A DNA stretch of 64,000 nucleotides from Chloroflexota bacterium (GCA_021825925.1 JAKAFP010000004.1:310001-374000); one strand, 5' to 3'. Shown: positions 34,511-43,316, counted from the stretch's first letter. Program-made: numbers and translations. Notes: generated by a model from the sequence alone, not told the origin.

Positions 34511-35869
34511 TTAAAGTGTTTTACTTACGTCCTTTAAGGTGTCTTCCAACCGATTGAGAACCTCATCAATCTGTGGATAGGTGATAACAATGGGCGGCTC
34601 AATACGGATGGTATGAGCACTGGTCAGGGTGCCGGCAACCAATACGCCGCGTTTAAAGAGCCCGGCAGCCACTTTATAACCTACTTCAGGATCCTTGAAG
34701 TGCTGTCCGATCAAGAGACCCTTGCCGCAAACATAGTCATAAATATTGGAATATTGTTTGGCCAATGCCTGCAGTTTGGGCATGATGTAATCACCCTTTT
34801 CGGCGGCCTGTTTGGGGAAGTCTTCTTTGATGACCACGTTGATCGAGGCAATGGCGGCAGAACAAGCCAATGCGCCGCCACCGGTGGTGGTGGTATGGAT
34901 GAAGGGATTCGGATACATCATGCACTGCCAGATCTCTTCGGTGGAGCAGAAGGCACTGATCGGCATGACACCGCCGCCCAAAGACTTGGCCACCGCGAGG
35001 ATATCAGGTTTGACGTCCCAATGGTCCACACCCCACATCTTGCCGGTGCGGCCAAGGCCTGTTTGAACTTCGTCGGCGATCAACAAGACGCCGTGCTTCT
35101 TGGTGGCGGCACGGATGCGCGGCCAGAAATCATCAGGAGGCACGATCGCGCCAGCTTCGCCCTGGATGGGTTCCATCAAGACGGCCGCAATGCCGATACC
35201 CACTTTGTCGCAGATCTCTAGTTGTTTTTCAACCGCCGCGGCATCACCGTATGGGACGTGGTAGACAGGTCCGGCATAGAGCAAACCGGGTGGTTCACGG
35301 TAATCAGACTTGCCCATCATTGAAAGCGACCCCATGGTTTTGCCGTGGAAGGCGCTGGTGGCAACGATAAAGCCGGGTTTCTTGGTGTACATCTTTGCCA
35401 ATTTGATGGCGCCTTCAATGGCTTCAGTACCGCTGGCGCAGAAGAATGAGTATTGAATATCACCGGGGGTGATATCCGCCATCATATGTGCCAACACGCC
35501 ACGCAGGGGGTCAATCAGTTCCTGGCTGGGCATGGGAGTTCGCTGCAGTTGAGAAGCCACGGCGGCGACAACATCCGGGTGGCTCCAGCCGTGATCCATC
35601 ATGCCGTATCCACCCAGGCAGTCAATGTATTCACGGCCCAATACATCCTTGAACATGGCGCCTCGGCCGTTCCATTCCACACAGGCCCAGTCGCCCGCCT
35701 CGGTAACCGACTTGCGGTATTCCAGCCAGTTTTTATTGAAGAATTCAGCAAAATTAGCCTTGCTTTCTTCAATAATTAACTTCCCCTCTTCCTGGCTTAC
35801 TTCGGGCTTCTTGATTAACTCCAACCATTTTTCCGAATACTTTAGTGCATTCTGAACATTTTGTGGCAT
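34511..35869 (-). CDS. Putrescine aminotransferase-like class III aminotransferase
   Basis: 452 aa. It closely follows the E. coli PatA/YgjG pattern: LEYRKSVTEAGDWACVEW, YIDCLGGYG, YSFFCASGTEAIEGAIKLA, ADEVQTGLGRTGKM, AVAKSLGGGVMPI (Schiff-base lysine in AKSLG), FIHTTTTGG, and VLVAGTLTSAHTIRIEPP at the end. PatA moves the amino group of putrescine or cadaverine to 2-oxoglutarate. AAGGAG precedes the ATG. The upstream region carries the TCGGAA/TCGGTA box pair also found at the two Lrp genes, so control by those regulators is likely. Lysine or taurine aminotransferase activity is an alternative. Confidence 0.83.
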   Translation of the reverse strand: MPQNVQNALKYSEKWLELIKKPEVSQEEGKLIIEESKANFAEFFNKNWLEYRKSVTEAGDWACVEWNGRGAMFKDVLGREYIDCLGGYGMMDHGWSHPDVVAAVASQLQRTPMPSQELIDPLRGVLAHMMADITPGDIQYSFFCASGTEAIEGAIKLAKMYTKKPGFIVATSAFHGKTMGSLSMMGKSDYREPPGLLYAGPVYHVPYGDAAAVEKQLEICDKVGIGIAAVLMEPIQGEAGAIVPPDDFWPRIRAATKKHGVLLIADEVQTGLGRTGKMWGVDHWDVKPDILAVAKSLGGGVMPISAFCSTEEIWQCMMYPNPFIHTTTTGGGALACSAAIASINVVIKEDFPKQAAEKGDYIMPKLQALAKQYSNIYDYVCGKGLLIGQHFKDPEVGYKVAAGLFKRGVLVAGTLTSAHTIRIEPPIVITYPQIDEVLNRLEDTLKDVSKTL

Positions 35870-35939
35870 ATAGTCTCCTTATGAATCGGGTTGGCTAATA
35901 TGGACGAAAATAGGTTGAACACAATATAGCGGAATTTGT

Positions 35940-35976
35940 TTCCGATATTCCCTAAATCCAAGTCTATTCTTACCGA
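35940..35976 (-). promoter_or_regulatory. Paired TCGGAA-type boxes upstream of the putrescine-aminotransferase-like gene
   Basis: On the minus strand TCGGTA (35976-35971) and TCGGAA (35945-35940) are separated by exactly 25 bp (31 bp start to start). The same pairing and spacing occur at 36142-36178 and 38520-38556. A further inverted half, TTCCG on the minus strand (35934-35930), follows. The gene start is at 35869. The remaining sequence up to 36194 is otherwise gene-free. Confidence 0.55.
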
Positions 35977-36133
35977 TACTGCACAAAAACAATTGGGATG
36001 AGGCTTGATTTCCCTCGCTCTTCTATTATTGCAAATAATAAAAGGAAGTCAAGTACTTATCTTGCAAATTAAAGGAAATCTTGATCTTTTCCTCTGATTT
36101 AATTCTCTTCATTTTTTCTTTAGATAAAAACGA

Positions 36134-36178
36134 TTGTAATATCGGAAAAAATATCTATAATAAATGTAATTCTCGGAA
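36134..36178 (+). promoter_or_regulatory. Promoter and paired TCGGAA operator of the first Lrp gene
   Basis: TTGTAA (36134-36139), 16 bp, TATAAT (36156-36161). TCGGAA occurs at 36142-36147 and 36173-36178, flanking the -10 at 31 bp spacing (three helical turns). Nearly the same block occurs at 38512-38556. Confidence 0.7.
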
Positions 36179-36194
36179 AGAATTAAAACCATAC

Positions 36195-36671
36195 ATGATA
36201 AAAATAGACGCAACAGACAAAAAGATCTCAGACTTGTTGATAGAAGACGGGCGGATGAGCTGTTCCAAGATCGCCGAGCGTGTTGGCGGCATCTCAGAAC
36301 GGGCCGTCAGGTATCGGATCGAACGGTTGATCAAGAATAAAGTGATCGCCATTCACGGCAATGTGGAAGCTGAAGGTCTTGGTCTGGTGGTTTTTGCGGA
36401 TGTCTTTATTGAAGTTGAGCCCTCACTGGTATTGAAAATTGCCCAACAACTCGCTGAATACGAATCCGTCAGTTACGTTGCCTGTTCCACCGGTCAAAAT
36501 GACATCAGCATTCAGGTTTTCGCGCATGACAATAATGAACTGTTTAGCTTTGTAACTGATGTCGTGGGTCAGATCAACGGGGTTCGAAAAACGCACATAT
36601 CTTTTGTTCCTTTGAGAATAAAAGATGACCACATCTGGCACATCCCTTCATTTTGTGTTCAGGAAGATTAG
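36195..36671 (+). CDS. Lrp/AsnC-family transcriptional regulator (paralogue 1)
   Basis: 158 aa from ATG 36195; the longer frame starting at 36081 runs through the promoter and is not used, as comparison with the paralogue at 38573 shows. The N-terminal AsnC helix-turn-helix is IDATDKKISDLLIEDGR, then SCSKIAERVGGISERAVRYR (recognition helix SERAVRYRIERL). The C-terminal RAM ligand-binding domain (VFADVFIEVEP onward) contains YVACSTGQNDISIQVFAHD. About 80 percent identical by eye to 38573-39052. It probably senses an amino acid or amine and controls the surrounding genes. The APC permease follows after 114 nt. Confidence 0.9.
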   Translation: MIKIDATDKKISDLLIEDGRMSCSKIAERVGGISERAVRYRIERLIKNKVIAIHGNVEAEGLGLVVFADVFIEVEPSLVLKIAQQLAEYESVSYVACSTGQNDISIQVFAHDNNELFSFVTDVVGQINGVRKTHISFVPLRIKDDHIWHIPSFCVQED

Positions 36672-36785
36672 AGCCGTTGGTCATTGACCTCCTCTTAACG
36701 GTGAAACTTTTTGATACTTAACATGATTTTTCGTGGAATCATCCACGTAATTGATAAACCCAATACTATAACGAGGAGGATTTTT

Positions 36786-38366
36786 ATGGCAGCCGAAACT
36801 GGAAAAGCAATTTTTACCCAAACAGAAAAAAATAAGCTCAAAAGGGAATTAACTTTGTTACCTCTTTTTGGGCTTATTTATTTTACTGTCTGCGGTGGAT
36901 CTTTTGGTATTGAAGCCCTGGTGGGCTGGTCGGGCCCCGGTCTGGCGATCGTTTTGATCGCGCTGATCCCGCTCACCTTCAGCATTCCAAACATGCTGAT
37001 GGTACGAGAGATGAGCTCCATGATGCCAGCCGAAGGTGGCTACTACCATTGGGTCAAACAAGCCTTTGGCCCCTTCACCGGCTTTATGGCCGGCTGGATG
37101 AACTGGGTGGTTTCATGGGTGGACGTTTCCATCTACCCCGTTCTGGCCGCATATTACCTCGGCTATTTCATCCCCGCTTTACGCGAAGGTGCGACCATTG
37201 GCGGCATCTTCTTCTCGGCTTCATTTTTATCATGGGTCGTGGCAGCCATCCTGATCTGGAGTATTTCCTACCTGAACATGCGTGGTGCTCGCCTGGCCGG
37301 TTTGACCACCAACTTCCTCGGCATCATCATGATCATTCCCCTGATCTTAATGTCTGGTGTGGGCATTTTCAACTGGATCAAGGGCGGCACCCCGACCGGC
37401 ATTCCCTTCCTGCCTGTGGGTGAGAACCTGATCGGCGCCATCAGCACCGGCATCTTTGTGGTCATGTGGAACTACATGGGTTGGGAACTTCCTACTGCGG
37501 CTGGCGATGAGATCGTCAACCCCAAGAAAACCTATCCACGCGCCATGGTATTGGTGCTCGTGGCAGCCATATTGACCTATATGCTTCCAGCGCTGGCTGG
37601 TTTATATGGCGGCGCCGGAGAAGGCGGCCGCTATCAGGTCTGGGGTATAGAAGAACTTAGTGACGGCGAAGGCATTGGAACCGTGATGGAAGGTTATGGC
37701 GTCACTGCTGATCAGATCCAGCAGATCGGGATTGATCCCAAACAGGCCGCCGGCTGGGAATTCCCTGACATTGCCCGTGCCATTGGTGAAAAAGCTTTTG
37801 GCAAGAACAGCGGAATTGCGATCGGATTGGGCGCCCTCGTTATGGTCGCGGCAGTTCTTTCAATGATCGGCCTGTTTATCGGCAATGGGCTTGGAGGTAC
37901 CCGCGTTCCTTTCGCCATGGCCCAGGACGGAATGATGCCCAAATTCCTGACCAAGGTGCATCCCAAATATGGCACACCCTGGGTCGCTATTCTGTTATGC
38001 GGCGTGTTTTTCTCCATCTTCTCGTTGAGCGCGTTTGCTTCGCTGGTGGTGATTGATGTGTTCCTCAACATGTTGGTGCTTATGGCAGAATTCTTTTCAT
38101 TGTGGGTCATGCGGTTTAAGCGACCGGACCTGCCCCGCAATCGTGTTCCAGGCGGCTATTGGGGATTGATCTATATCACCTTGTTCCCGTTGATCATCAT
38201 TGTAACGGCCATCTACAGCCAGGTCTCCGAAGAAGGTCTAAGTTCCATCGGCTGGGCTTTGATCGCCATGGCGATCGGGGCGATCTTATACTTCCCGATC
38301 CGCAAATGGGTCAAACCAGGTATTCCAGACGTCAATCCTTACGATGCCACCCCCGCGGATGATTGA
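36786..38366 (+). CDS. APC-family amino acid/polyamine permease
   Basis: 526 aa from ATG 36786 (GAGGAGG ribosome site); the in-frame ATG at 36711 has none. About 12 transmembrane helices. The first helix region has TVCGGSFGIEALVGWSGPG, the unwound substrate-binding helix of APC transporters, and GGYYHWVKQAFGPFTGFMAG follows. An inserted loop of about 60 residues (EGGRYQVWGIEELSDGEGIG) is unusual. Putrescine, lysine or another cationic amine are plausible substrates from context. A terminator follows at 38399. Confidence 0.88.
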   Translation: MAAETGKAIFTQTEKNKLKRELTLLPLFGLIYFTVCGGSFGIEALVGWSGPGLAIVLIALIPLTFSIPNMLMVREMSSMMPAEGGYYHWVKQAFGPFTGFMAGWMNWVVSWVDVSIYPVLAAYYLGYFIPALREGATIGGIFFSASFLSWVVAAILIWSISYLNMRGARLAGLTTNFLGIIMIIPLILMSGVGIFNWIKGGTPTGIPFLPVGENLIGAISTGIFVVMWNYMGWELPTAAGDEIVNPKKTYPRAMVLVLVAAILTYMLPALAGLYGGAGEGGRYQVWGIEELSDGEGIGTVMEGYGVTADQIQQIGIDPKQAAGWEFPDIARAIGEKAFGKNSGIAIGLGALVMVAAVLSMIGLFIGNGLGGTRVPFAMAQDGMMPKFLTKVHPKYGTPWVAILLCGVFFSIFSLSAFASLVVIDVFLNMLVLMAEFFSLWVMRFKRPDLPRNRVPGGYWGLIYITLFPLIIIVTAIYSQVSEEGLSSIGWALIAMAIGAILYFPIRKWVKPGIPDVNPYDATPADD

Positions 38367-38398
38367 TCATAAGGGTTCGTCAATGAGACCATAATTTG

Positions 38399-38437
38399 AA
38401 AAGACGGAGTTCAGGTTTAACTGTTCTCCGTCTTTTT
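38399..38437 (+). terminator. Terminator after the APC permease gene
   Basis: AAAAGACGGAG (38399-38409) and CTCCGTCTTTT (38426-38436), 11 bp stem, with the T-run continuing at the 3' end. 33 nt after the stop. Confidence 0.85.
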
Positions 38438-38511
38438 CAAGATCAACCCAGATACCGGGTTTTTTGAGCAATGATAACCTACACTCCATGCTTAAATATA
38501 AAAATTGATTA

Positions 38512-38556
38512 TTGTAATTTCGGAATTAATATCTATAATAGATGTTAATCTCGGAA
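38512..38556 (+). promoter_or_regulatory. Promoter and paired TCGGAA operator of the second Lrp gene
   Basis: TTGTAA (38512-38517), 16 bp, TATAAT (38534-38539). TCGGAA at 38520-38525 and 38551-38556, 31 bp apart, the same geometry as upstream of paralogue 1. The two promoters are similar over about 45 bp. Confidence 0.7.
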
Positions 38557-38572
38557 ACAAAACAAACAATCA

Positions 38573-39052
38573 ATGATAAAAATAGACGCGATAGACAAAA
38601 AAATATCCGATTTGCTCATTGAAGACGGCAGAATGAGCTGCTCAAAAATTGCCGCTGTCATCGGTAATATTTCAGAACGGGCAGTTCGCTATCGCATCGA
38701 GCGGTTGATCGAAAACAAGATCATCTCCATCCGTGGAAACGTTAATGCCGAAGGGCTGGGGCTTGTGATCATCGCAGATGTTTTTATTGAGGTCGAGCCT
38801 GCCCAAGTGTTGAAGATCGCTCAACAGCTCACCGATTACGAATCGGTTAATTACGTAGCCTGTTCCACGGGTCAAACCGATATCAGCATTCAAGTTTTGG
38901 CGCATGACAATAACGAGCTTTTTACATTTGTAACAGAAGTCATCGGCCAAATAGCGGGGGTGCGTAAAACCCATATTTCATTTGTACCATTGAGAATTAA
39001 AGATGACCATATGTGGCACATTCCTTCGTATTGTGTCCAAGAAAATGAGTAA
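38573..39052 (+). CDS. Lrp/AsnC-family transcriptional regulator (paralogue 2)
   Basis: 159 aa. Same layout as the product of 36195-36671: AsnC helix-turn-helix (IDAIDKKISDLLIEDGR, ISERAVRYRIERL) and RAM domain (IIADVFIEVEP, YVACSTGQTDISIQVLAHD, THISFVPLRIKDDHMWHIP). It differs mainly in the second helix (AAVIGNISERA) and in the RAM loop. It is 27 nt upstream of the saccharopine-dehydrogenase-family gene, in one operon. The retained, nearly identical promoters suggest recent duplication and cross-regulation or hetero-oligomers. Confidence 0.9.
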   Translation: MIKIDAIDKKISDLLIEDGRMSCSKIAAVIGNISERAVRYRIERLIENKIISIRGNVNAEGLGLVIIADVFIEVEPAQVLKIAQQLTDYESVNYVACSTGQTDISIQVLAHDNNELFTFVTEVIGQIAGVRKTHISFVPLRIKDDHMWHIPSYCVQENE

Positions 39053-39079
39053 CCATCCAAAATTTCAAAGGAGAAAAAT

Positions 39080-40285
39080 ATGAAAGTACTATTAGTTGGC
39101 GTTGGTGGTGTCGGAGAAGCAATTGCTGTAATGGCCTCAAAACGACCATGGCTTGAGATGATGGTACTGGCTGACTATAACAAGGCCCGCACAGAAGAAG
39201 TTCAAGCCAAACTCAAAGACGCCAAAAAATTCCCGGCCGAATTCATTGATGCAAATAAAAAAGATATGATCGTCGCCATGGCAAAGAAATATGGCGTTGA
39301 TTTGATCATGAATGCCTGCGATCCCAGCTTCAACATCCCTATCTTTGACGCCGCCTACGAAGCCGGCTGCAATTATATGGATATGGCTATGACGCTTTCA
39401 GAACCCCATGCCAAGGACCCCTATCACAAGACAGGTGTTAAACTTGGCGACTACCAATTTGAACGCGCCAAACAATGGAAAGACAAAGGCATCCTGGCCC
39501 TGCTTGGCCTGGGTGTGGAACCTGGCATGGCTGATATTTTTGCCAAATACGCTGAACAATATCTCTTCGATGAAATTGACGAGATCGGCATCCGCGACGG
39601 CGCCAACCTGATCGTCAAAGGTTACGATTTTGCCCCCAACTTCTCGATCTGGACCACGATTGAAGAGTGCCTTAATCCACCCGTTGTGTGGGAAAAAGGC
39701 AAAAAATGGTTCACCACCGAGCCCTTCTCAGAACCCGAGACCTTTGAATTCCCCGGCGGCATCGGACCCGTGGAATGCGTCAACGTGGAACACGAAGAAG
39801 TGCTGTTGATCCCCCGCTACGTCAAATGCAACCGTGTCACCTTCAAATACGGCCTGGGTGACGAATTCATCGGCATCCTTAAGACCCTGCACATGCTTGG
39901 TCTCGACAATAAGGAACCCATCAAGGTCAAGGGCGTGGAAGTTGCACCGCGTGATGTCGTGGCCGCCTGCCTGCCCGACCCTGCCCATATTGGACATTTG
40001 ATGGAAGGCTCCACCTGCGCCGGCACCTGGGTCAAGGGTAAAAAAGACGGCAAAGAAAAACAGGTCTACCTCTATCAGGTTGCTGACAACAAGGAAAGCA
40101 TGAAGAAATACAAATGCCAGGTCGTGGTCACCCAGACCGGTTTCAACGCCGTCATTGGTATGGAACTGCTGGCCACCAAGAAGTGGCAGGGCACTGGCGT
40201 GGATGGTCCCGAAGCCTTCGACCCGATCCCCTTCATGGATCTGATGGGTGAGTACGGCTTCCCCTGGGGCATCAAAGAGTGGTAA
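39080..40285 (+). CDS. Saccharopine dehydrogenase family oxidoreductase (possible L-lysine 6-dehydrogenase or amine dehydrogenase)
   Basis: 401 aa, with AAAGGAG before the ATG. N-terminal Rossmann fold KVLLVGVGGVGEAIAVMA, then VLADYNKARTEEV (acidic end of strand 2, NAD-type) and DLIMNACDPSFN. The middle and end follow the saccharopine dehydrogenase C-terminal domain (LGLGVEPGMADIFAKYA, GLGDEFIGILKTL, VVTQTGFNAVIGMELLA). The family covers saccharopine reductases, lysine 6-dehydrogenase and carboxynorspermidine dehydrogenase. Neighbouring aminotransferase and aldehyde dehydrogenase genes make deamination or imine chemistry on an amino compound likely. The exact reaction is open. Confidence 0.8.
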   Translation: MKVLLVGVGGVGEAIAVMASKRPWLEMMVLADYNKARTEEVQAKLKDAKKFPAEFIDANKKDMIVAMAKKYGVDLIMNACDPSFNIPIFDAAYEAGCNYMDMAMTLSEPHAKDPYHKTGVKLGDYQFERAKQWKDKGILALLGLGVEPGMADIFAKYAEQYLFDEIDEIGIRDGANLIVKGYDFAPNFSIWTTIEECLNPPVVWEKGKKWFTTEPFSEPETFEFPGGIGPVECVNVEHEEVLLIPRYVKCNRVTFKYGLGDEFIGILKTLHMLGLDNKEPIKVKGVEVAPRDVVAACLPDPAHIGHLMEGSTCAGTWVKGKKDGKEKQVYLYQVADNKESMKKYKCQVVVTQTGFNAVIGMELLATKKWQGTGVDGPEAFDPIPFMDLMGEYGFPWGIKEW

Positions 40286-40317
40286 AAAGGTAACAAGAAC
40301 GGACCTTTAAACTCAAA

Positions 40318-40356
40318 GAGTTCTCCAGTTTTCACGTTGTAAAGACTGGAGAACTC
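40318..40356 (+). terminator. Hairpin terminator or attenuator before the third aminotransferase
   Basis: GAGTTCTCCAGT (40318-40329) pairs perfectly with ACTGGAGAACTC (40345-40356), 12 bp stem, 15 nt loop, followed by AATTTCTG. It ends the Lrp/saccharopine-dehydrogenase unit. Confidence 0.7.
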
Positions 40357-40491
40357 AATTTCTGACCAGAAGGAAATTAAGTTACACTATACTTGTGAAT
40401 ATTTACTGTCTGTAAAAACCAATGCCGCGACAAGCCGCATCATTTACAAACAGGTTGCACGAAAACAAATCTCGAAAACCTGGACTTAAAA

Positions 40492-41766
40492 ATGACAAAT
40501 TACAAGGAAAACTTCGAACACCTCTCTCCGGTTTGGACTCATCACACAGATATTGTCGTAGATCACGCCGAGGGATGCTATCTCTACGCCACCGACGGCC
40601 GCAAGATCCTCGATTTTGCTTGCGGGATCGGCGTCACCAACACCGGCCACTGTCACCCCAAGGTGGTGGCTGCCATCCGTGAACAGGCCGGGTTATTGCT
40701 TCACGGCCAGGCCAACCTTGTGACACACAAACCCATGCTCGAACTTGTTGAGGAACTGCGCACCATCGTACCAAAGAGCATGGATGGATTCTTCTTCAGC
40801 AATTCAGGCGCAGAAGCCGTGGAAGGCGCGCTTAAACTAGCCCGCCACGCCACCGGCCGACCAAACGTGATCGTTTTTCAAGGCAGTTTTCACGGCCGCA
40901 CCGTAGCCACCATGACCATGACCACTTCGAAAACGATCTACAAGAACGGCTATCAGCCCCTCATGCCGGGTGTTTTTGTGACTCCTTACCCTTACGCTGT
41001 AAAATACGGTTGGGATGAAGAGAAAACCAGCCAGTGGTGTCTGGATGAATTTGAAACCCTGTTGGCCTCACAAACCGCACCTGCTGAAACAGCTTCCGTG
41101 TTTATTGAACCCGTGTTAGGTGAGGGCGGATATGTGGTTCCCCCGGCTTCCTTTATGAAGGGATTGCGCGAGATCTGCAGCAAACACGGCATCTTGATCG
41201 TGGCTGATGAAATTCAGTCAGGGTTTGGACGAACCGGCAAATGGTTCGCGAATGAGTATTTTGAACTTGAGCCCGACATCATGACCGTTGCCAAAGGTCT
41301 GGCTTCGGGTATGCCGATCTCAGGCGTCATCAGCCGTCTCGAACTGATGAAAAAATGGATCCCCGGCTCTCACGGCGGCACCTACGGCGGAAACGCTGTT
41401 GCGGCGGCAGCCGGTGTGGCCACCATTCGCGCCATGAAAGAAGAAAAAATGCTTGAGAACGCGCTGGCACGCGGCTCACAATTGATGGCGGGTCTTTCTC
41501 ACCTGCGCGAAAGCTATCCGCAGATCGCGGATGTGCGCGGTCTGGGATTGATGGTTGGCACGGAATTCCGCGATGCCAAAGGCAAACCCGACAAACCCAC
41601 CGCCAAGGGTGTGGTGGCCGAATGCGCCAAACGCAACATGATGCTACTCACGGCCGGCACCTGGGATAACACCATCCGCTGGATCCCGCCCCTGATCGTC
41701 TCACAGGAGCAGATGAATGACGCGCTTGGCATCTTTGAAGAGTCTCTGGCAGCCGTCACCAAATAA
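40492..41766 (+). CDS. Class III aminotransferase (GABA/omega-amino acid type)
   Basis: 424 aa. GabT-like elements: LDFACGIGVTNTGHCHPKVV, FFFSNSGAEAVEGALKLAR, VFQGSFHGRTVATMTMT, IVADEIQSGFGRTGKWF and DIMTVAKGLASGMPISGV (PLP lysine in VAKGLA), ending IRWIPPLIVS. It should transaminate a terminal amine such as 4-aminobutyrate, 5-aminovalerate or taurine. No clear ribosome site precedes the ATG, which is unusual for the window. The gene lies between a terminator at 40318 and the aldehyde dehydrogenase, 59 nt downstream; these two are probably one operon and consecutive steps. Confidence 0.87.
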   Translation: MTNYKENFEHLSPVWTHHTDIVVDHAEGCYLYATDGRKILDFACGIGVTNTGHCHPKVVAAIREQAGLLLHGQANLVTHKPMLELVEELRTIVPKSMDGFFFSNSGAEAVEGALKLARHATGRPNVIVFQGSFHGRTVATMTMTTSKTIYKNGYQPLMPGVFVTPYPYAVKYGWDEEKTSQWCLDEFETLLASQTAPAETASVFIEPVLGEGGYVVPPASFMKGLREICSKHGILIVADEIQSGFGRTGKWFANEYFELEPDIMTVAKGLASGMPISGVISRLELMKKWIPGSHGGTYGGNAVAAAAGVATIRAMKEEKMLENALARGSQLMAGLSHLRESYPQIADVRGLGLMVGTEFRDAKGKPDKPTAKGVVAECAKRNMMLLTAGTWDNTIRWIPPLIVSQEQMNDALGIFEESLAAVTK

Positions 41767-41825
41767 CCATTGAGATTTCGATCAATTGGAATCGTTCAAA
41801 AAGAAGATTCAAATGGAGAGAGACA

Positions 41826-43211
41826 ATGACTGACAATTTAAAAGAAATGCTTGAAAAAGCCCGTGCAGCACAAAAGATCGTCGAATTCTGGCCTCAAGAA
41901 AAAGTGGATGAGATGGTCCTCGCCGTGGGCTGGGAATGTTACAAACGTGAAACTGCAGAAAAAGCCGCCCGCATGGCCGTGGATGAAACCGGTCTGGGTG
42001 TCTATGAAGACAAGGTCATCAAACATATGAAGAAAACCCTGGGGGTCGTCCGCGACCTGCAGGGAGTCAAGACTGTGGGTGTGATCGAAGACGACCCCAA
42101 ACTGGGGTTAAAGAAGATCGCCAAACCTGTGGGCGTCATCGGCGCCATCACCCCCATGACCAACTCCTCCTCCACCATGCCATGCAACGGTCTGCCCATT
42201 CTCAAGACCCGCAATGCGGTCATCTTTGCCCCCCACCCCAAGGCCAAGAACACGTGCGAATTCATTTGCAATGAAATGCGCAAGGGCTTGAAAAAAGTGG
42301 GCGCTCCTGAGGATCTGGTACAAAACATCAAAGAACCCACCATGGATGCTTCACAGGAATTAATGGGTATGGTGGACCTGGTATTGGCCACCGGCGGCGC
42401 CGGTGTGGTCAAAGTGGCTTACAGCAGCGGCAAACCCGCCTACGGTGTGGGTGCAGGCAACGCCACCATCATCGTGGACGAATCCGCCAACCTTGAAGAA
42501 ACTGCCGTCAAGATCCATAAGGGCAAGGTCTTTGACAATGCCACTTCCTGCTCGGCAGAGAACAACGTCATCATTCACGAGAGCATTTTTGACGCCCTGC
42601 TGGCCGGACTCAAAGGCCAGGGCGGATATCTGGTCACAGGTGAAGATCGCGCCAAACTCAAACAAGCCATGTGGCCTGATGGTTCCCATCTCAGCGGCAA
42701 GATCGTCTGCAAGAGCGTCAAGGTCATCGCGGGTGAAGCTGGCATCAGCGTGCCTGATGGCACAACCTTCCTCATGGTGCTGGGTGAACACATCGGACCC
42801 GAAGACATGTTCTCGGCCGAAAAGCTTTCACCCGTCGTTACCTTATGGAAGTACCAAGATTTCAGCAAGGCTGTTCAAATGGTCATTGACATTACCGCCT
42901 TCAGCGGATACGGCCACTCCTGCGGTATCCACTCGACCAATGAAGAACACATCATGGAACTGGCCACCAAGGCCAAGGTCAGCCGCATGATGGTGAGACA
43001 GTCTCAAAGCTACGGTAACAGCGGCGACTGGGTGAATGGCATGCCGTTCACCATGACCCTGGGCTGCGGCACCTGGGGCGGCAACATCACCAGCGAAAAC
43101 GTGACCTGGAAACATTTCCTCAATGTCACCTGGGTATCTTATCCGATCCCTGCCGTAATTCCTGACCCCGAAGTGTTGTTTGCTGATCACTTCAAGAAAT
43201 ACGGAAAGTAA
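41826..43211 (+). CDS. CoA-acylating aldehyde dehydrogenase (EutE/SauS-like)
   Basis: 461 aa. GKPVGVIGAITPMTNSSSTM-type elements (here KPVGVIGAITPMTNSSST), ILKTRNAVIFAPHPKAKN, GVGAGNATIIVDESAN, catalytic cysteine in DNATSCSAENNVI (about residue 244), and FSGYGHSCGIHSTNEEHI are those of acylating aldehyde dehydrogenases such as EutE, the AdhE N-terminus and sulfoacetaldehyde dehydrogenase. The enzyme converts an aldehyde to an acyl-CoA with NAD(P). It would take the semialdehyde made by the aminotransferase just upstream. A terminator follows at 43278. The substrate aldehyde is unknown. Confidence 0.85.
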   Translation: MTDNLKEMLEKARAAQKIVEFWPQEKVDEMVLAVGWECYKRETAEKAARMAVDETGLGVYEDKVIKHMKKTLGVVRDLQGVKTVGVIEDDPKLGLKKIAKPVGVIGAITPMTNSSSTMPCNGLPILKTRNAVIFAPHPKAKNTCEFICNEMRKGLKKVGAPEDLVQNIKEPTMDASQELMGMVDLVLATGGAGVVKVAYSSGKPAYGVGAGNATIIVDESANLEETAVKIHKGKVFDNATSCSAENNVIIHESIFDALLAGLKGQGGYLVTGEDRAKLKQAMWPDGSHLSGKIVCKSVKVIAGEAGISVPDGTTFLMVLGEHIGPEDMFSAEKLSPVVTLWKYQDFSKAVQMVIDITAFSGYGHSCGIHSTNEEHIMELATKAKVSRMMVRQSQSYGNSGDWVNGMPFTMTLGCGTWGGNITSENVTWKHFLNVTWVSYPIPAVIPDPEVLFADHFKKYGK

Positions 43212-43277
43212 GCAAAAAATAAAAAATCCCCGCGATTTGGACTAAAAAAACTACGGGGGGGTTGAAAGAATAAAGTC

Positions 43278-43311
43278 AGACTCTCGCGGGCAAAACCGCG
43301 GGAGTCTTTTT
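43278..43311 (+). terminator. Rho-independent terminator of the aldehyde dehydrogenase operon
   Basis: AGACTCTCGCGG (43278-43289) and CCGCGGGAGTCT (43296-43307), 12 bp with one G-T pair, 6 nt loop, then TTTT. Confidence 0.9.
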
Positions 43312-43316
43312 AAAAT

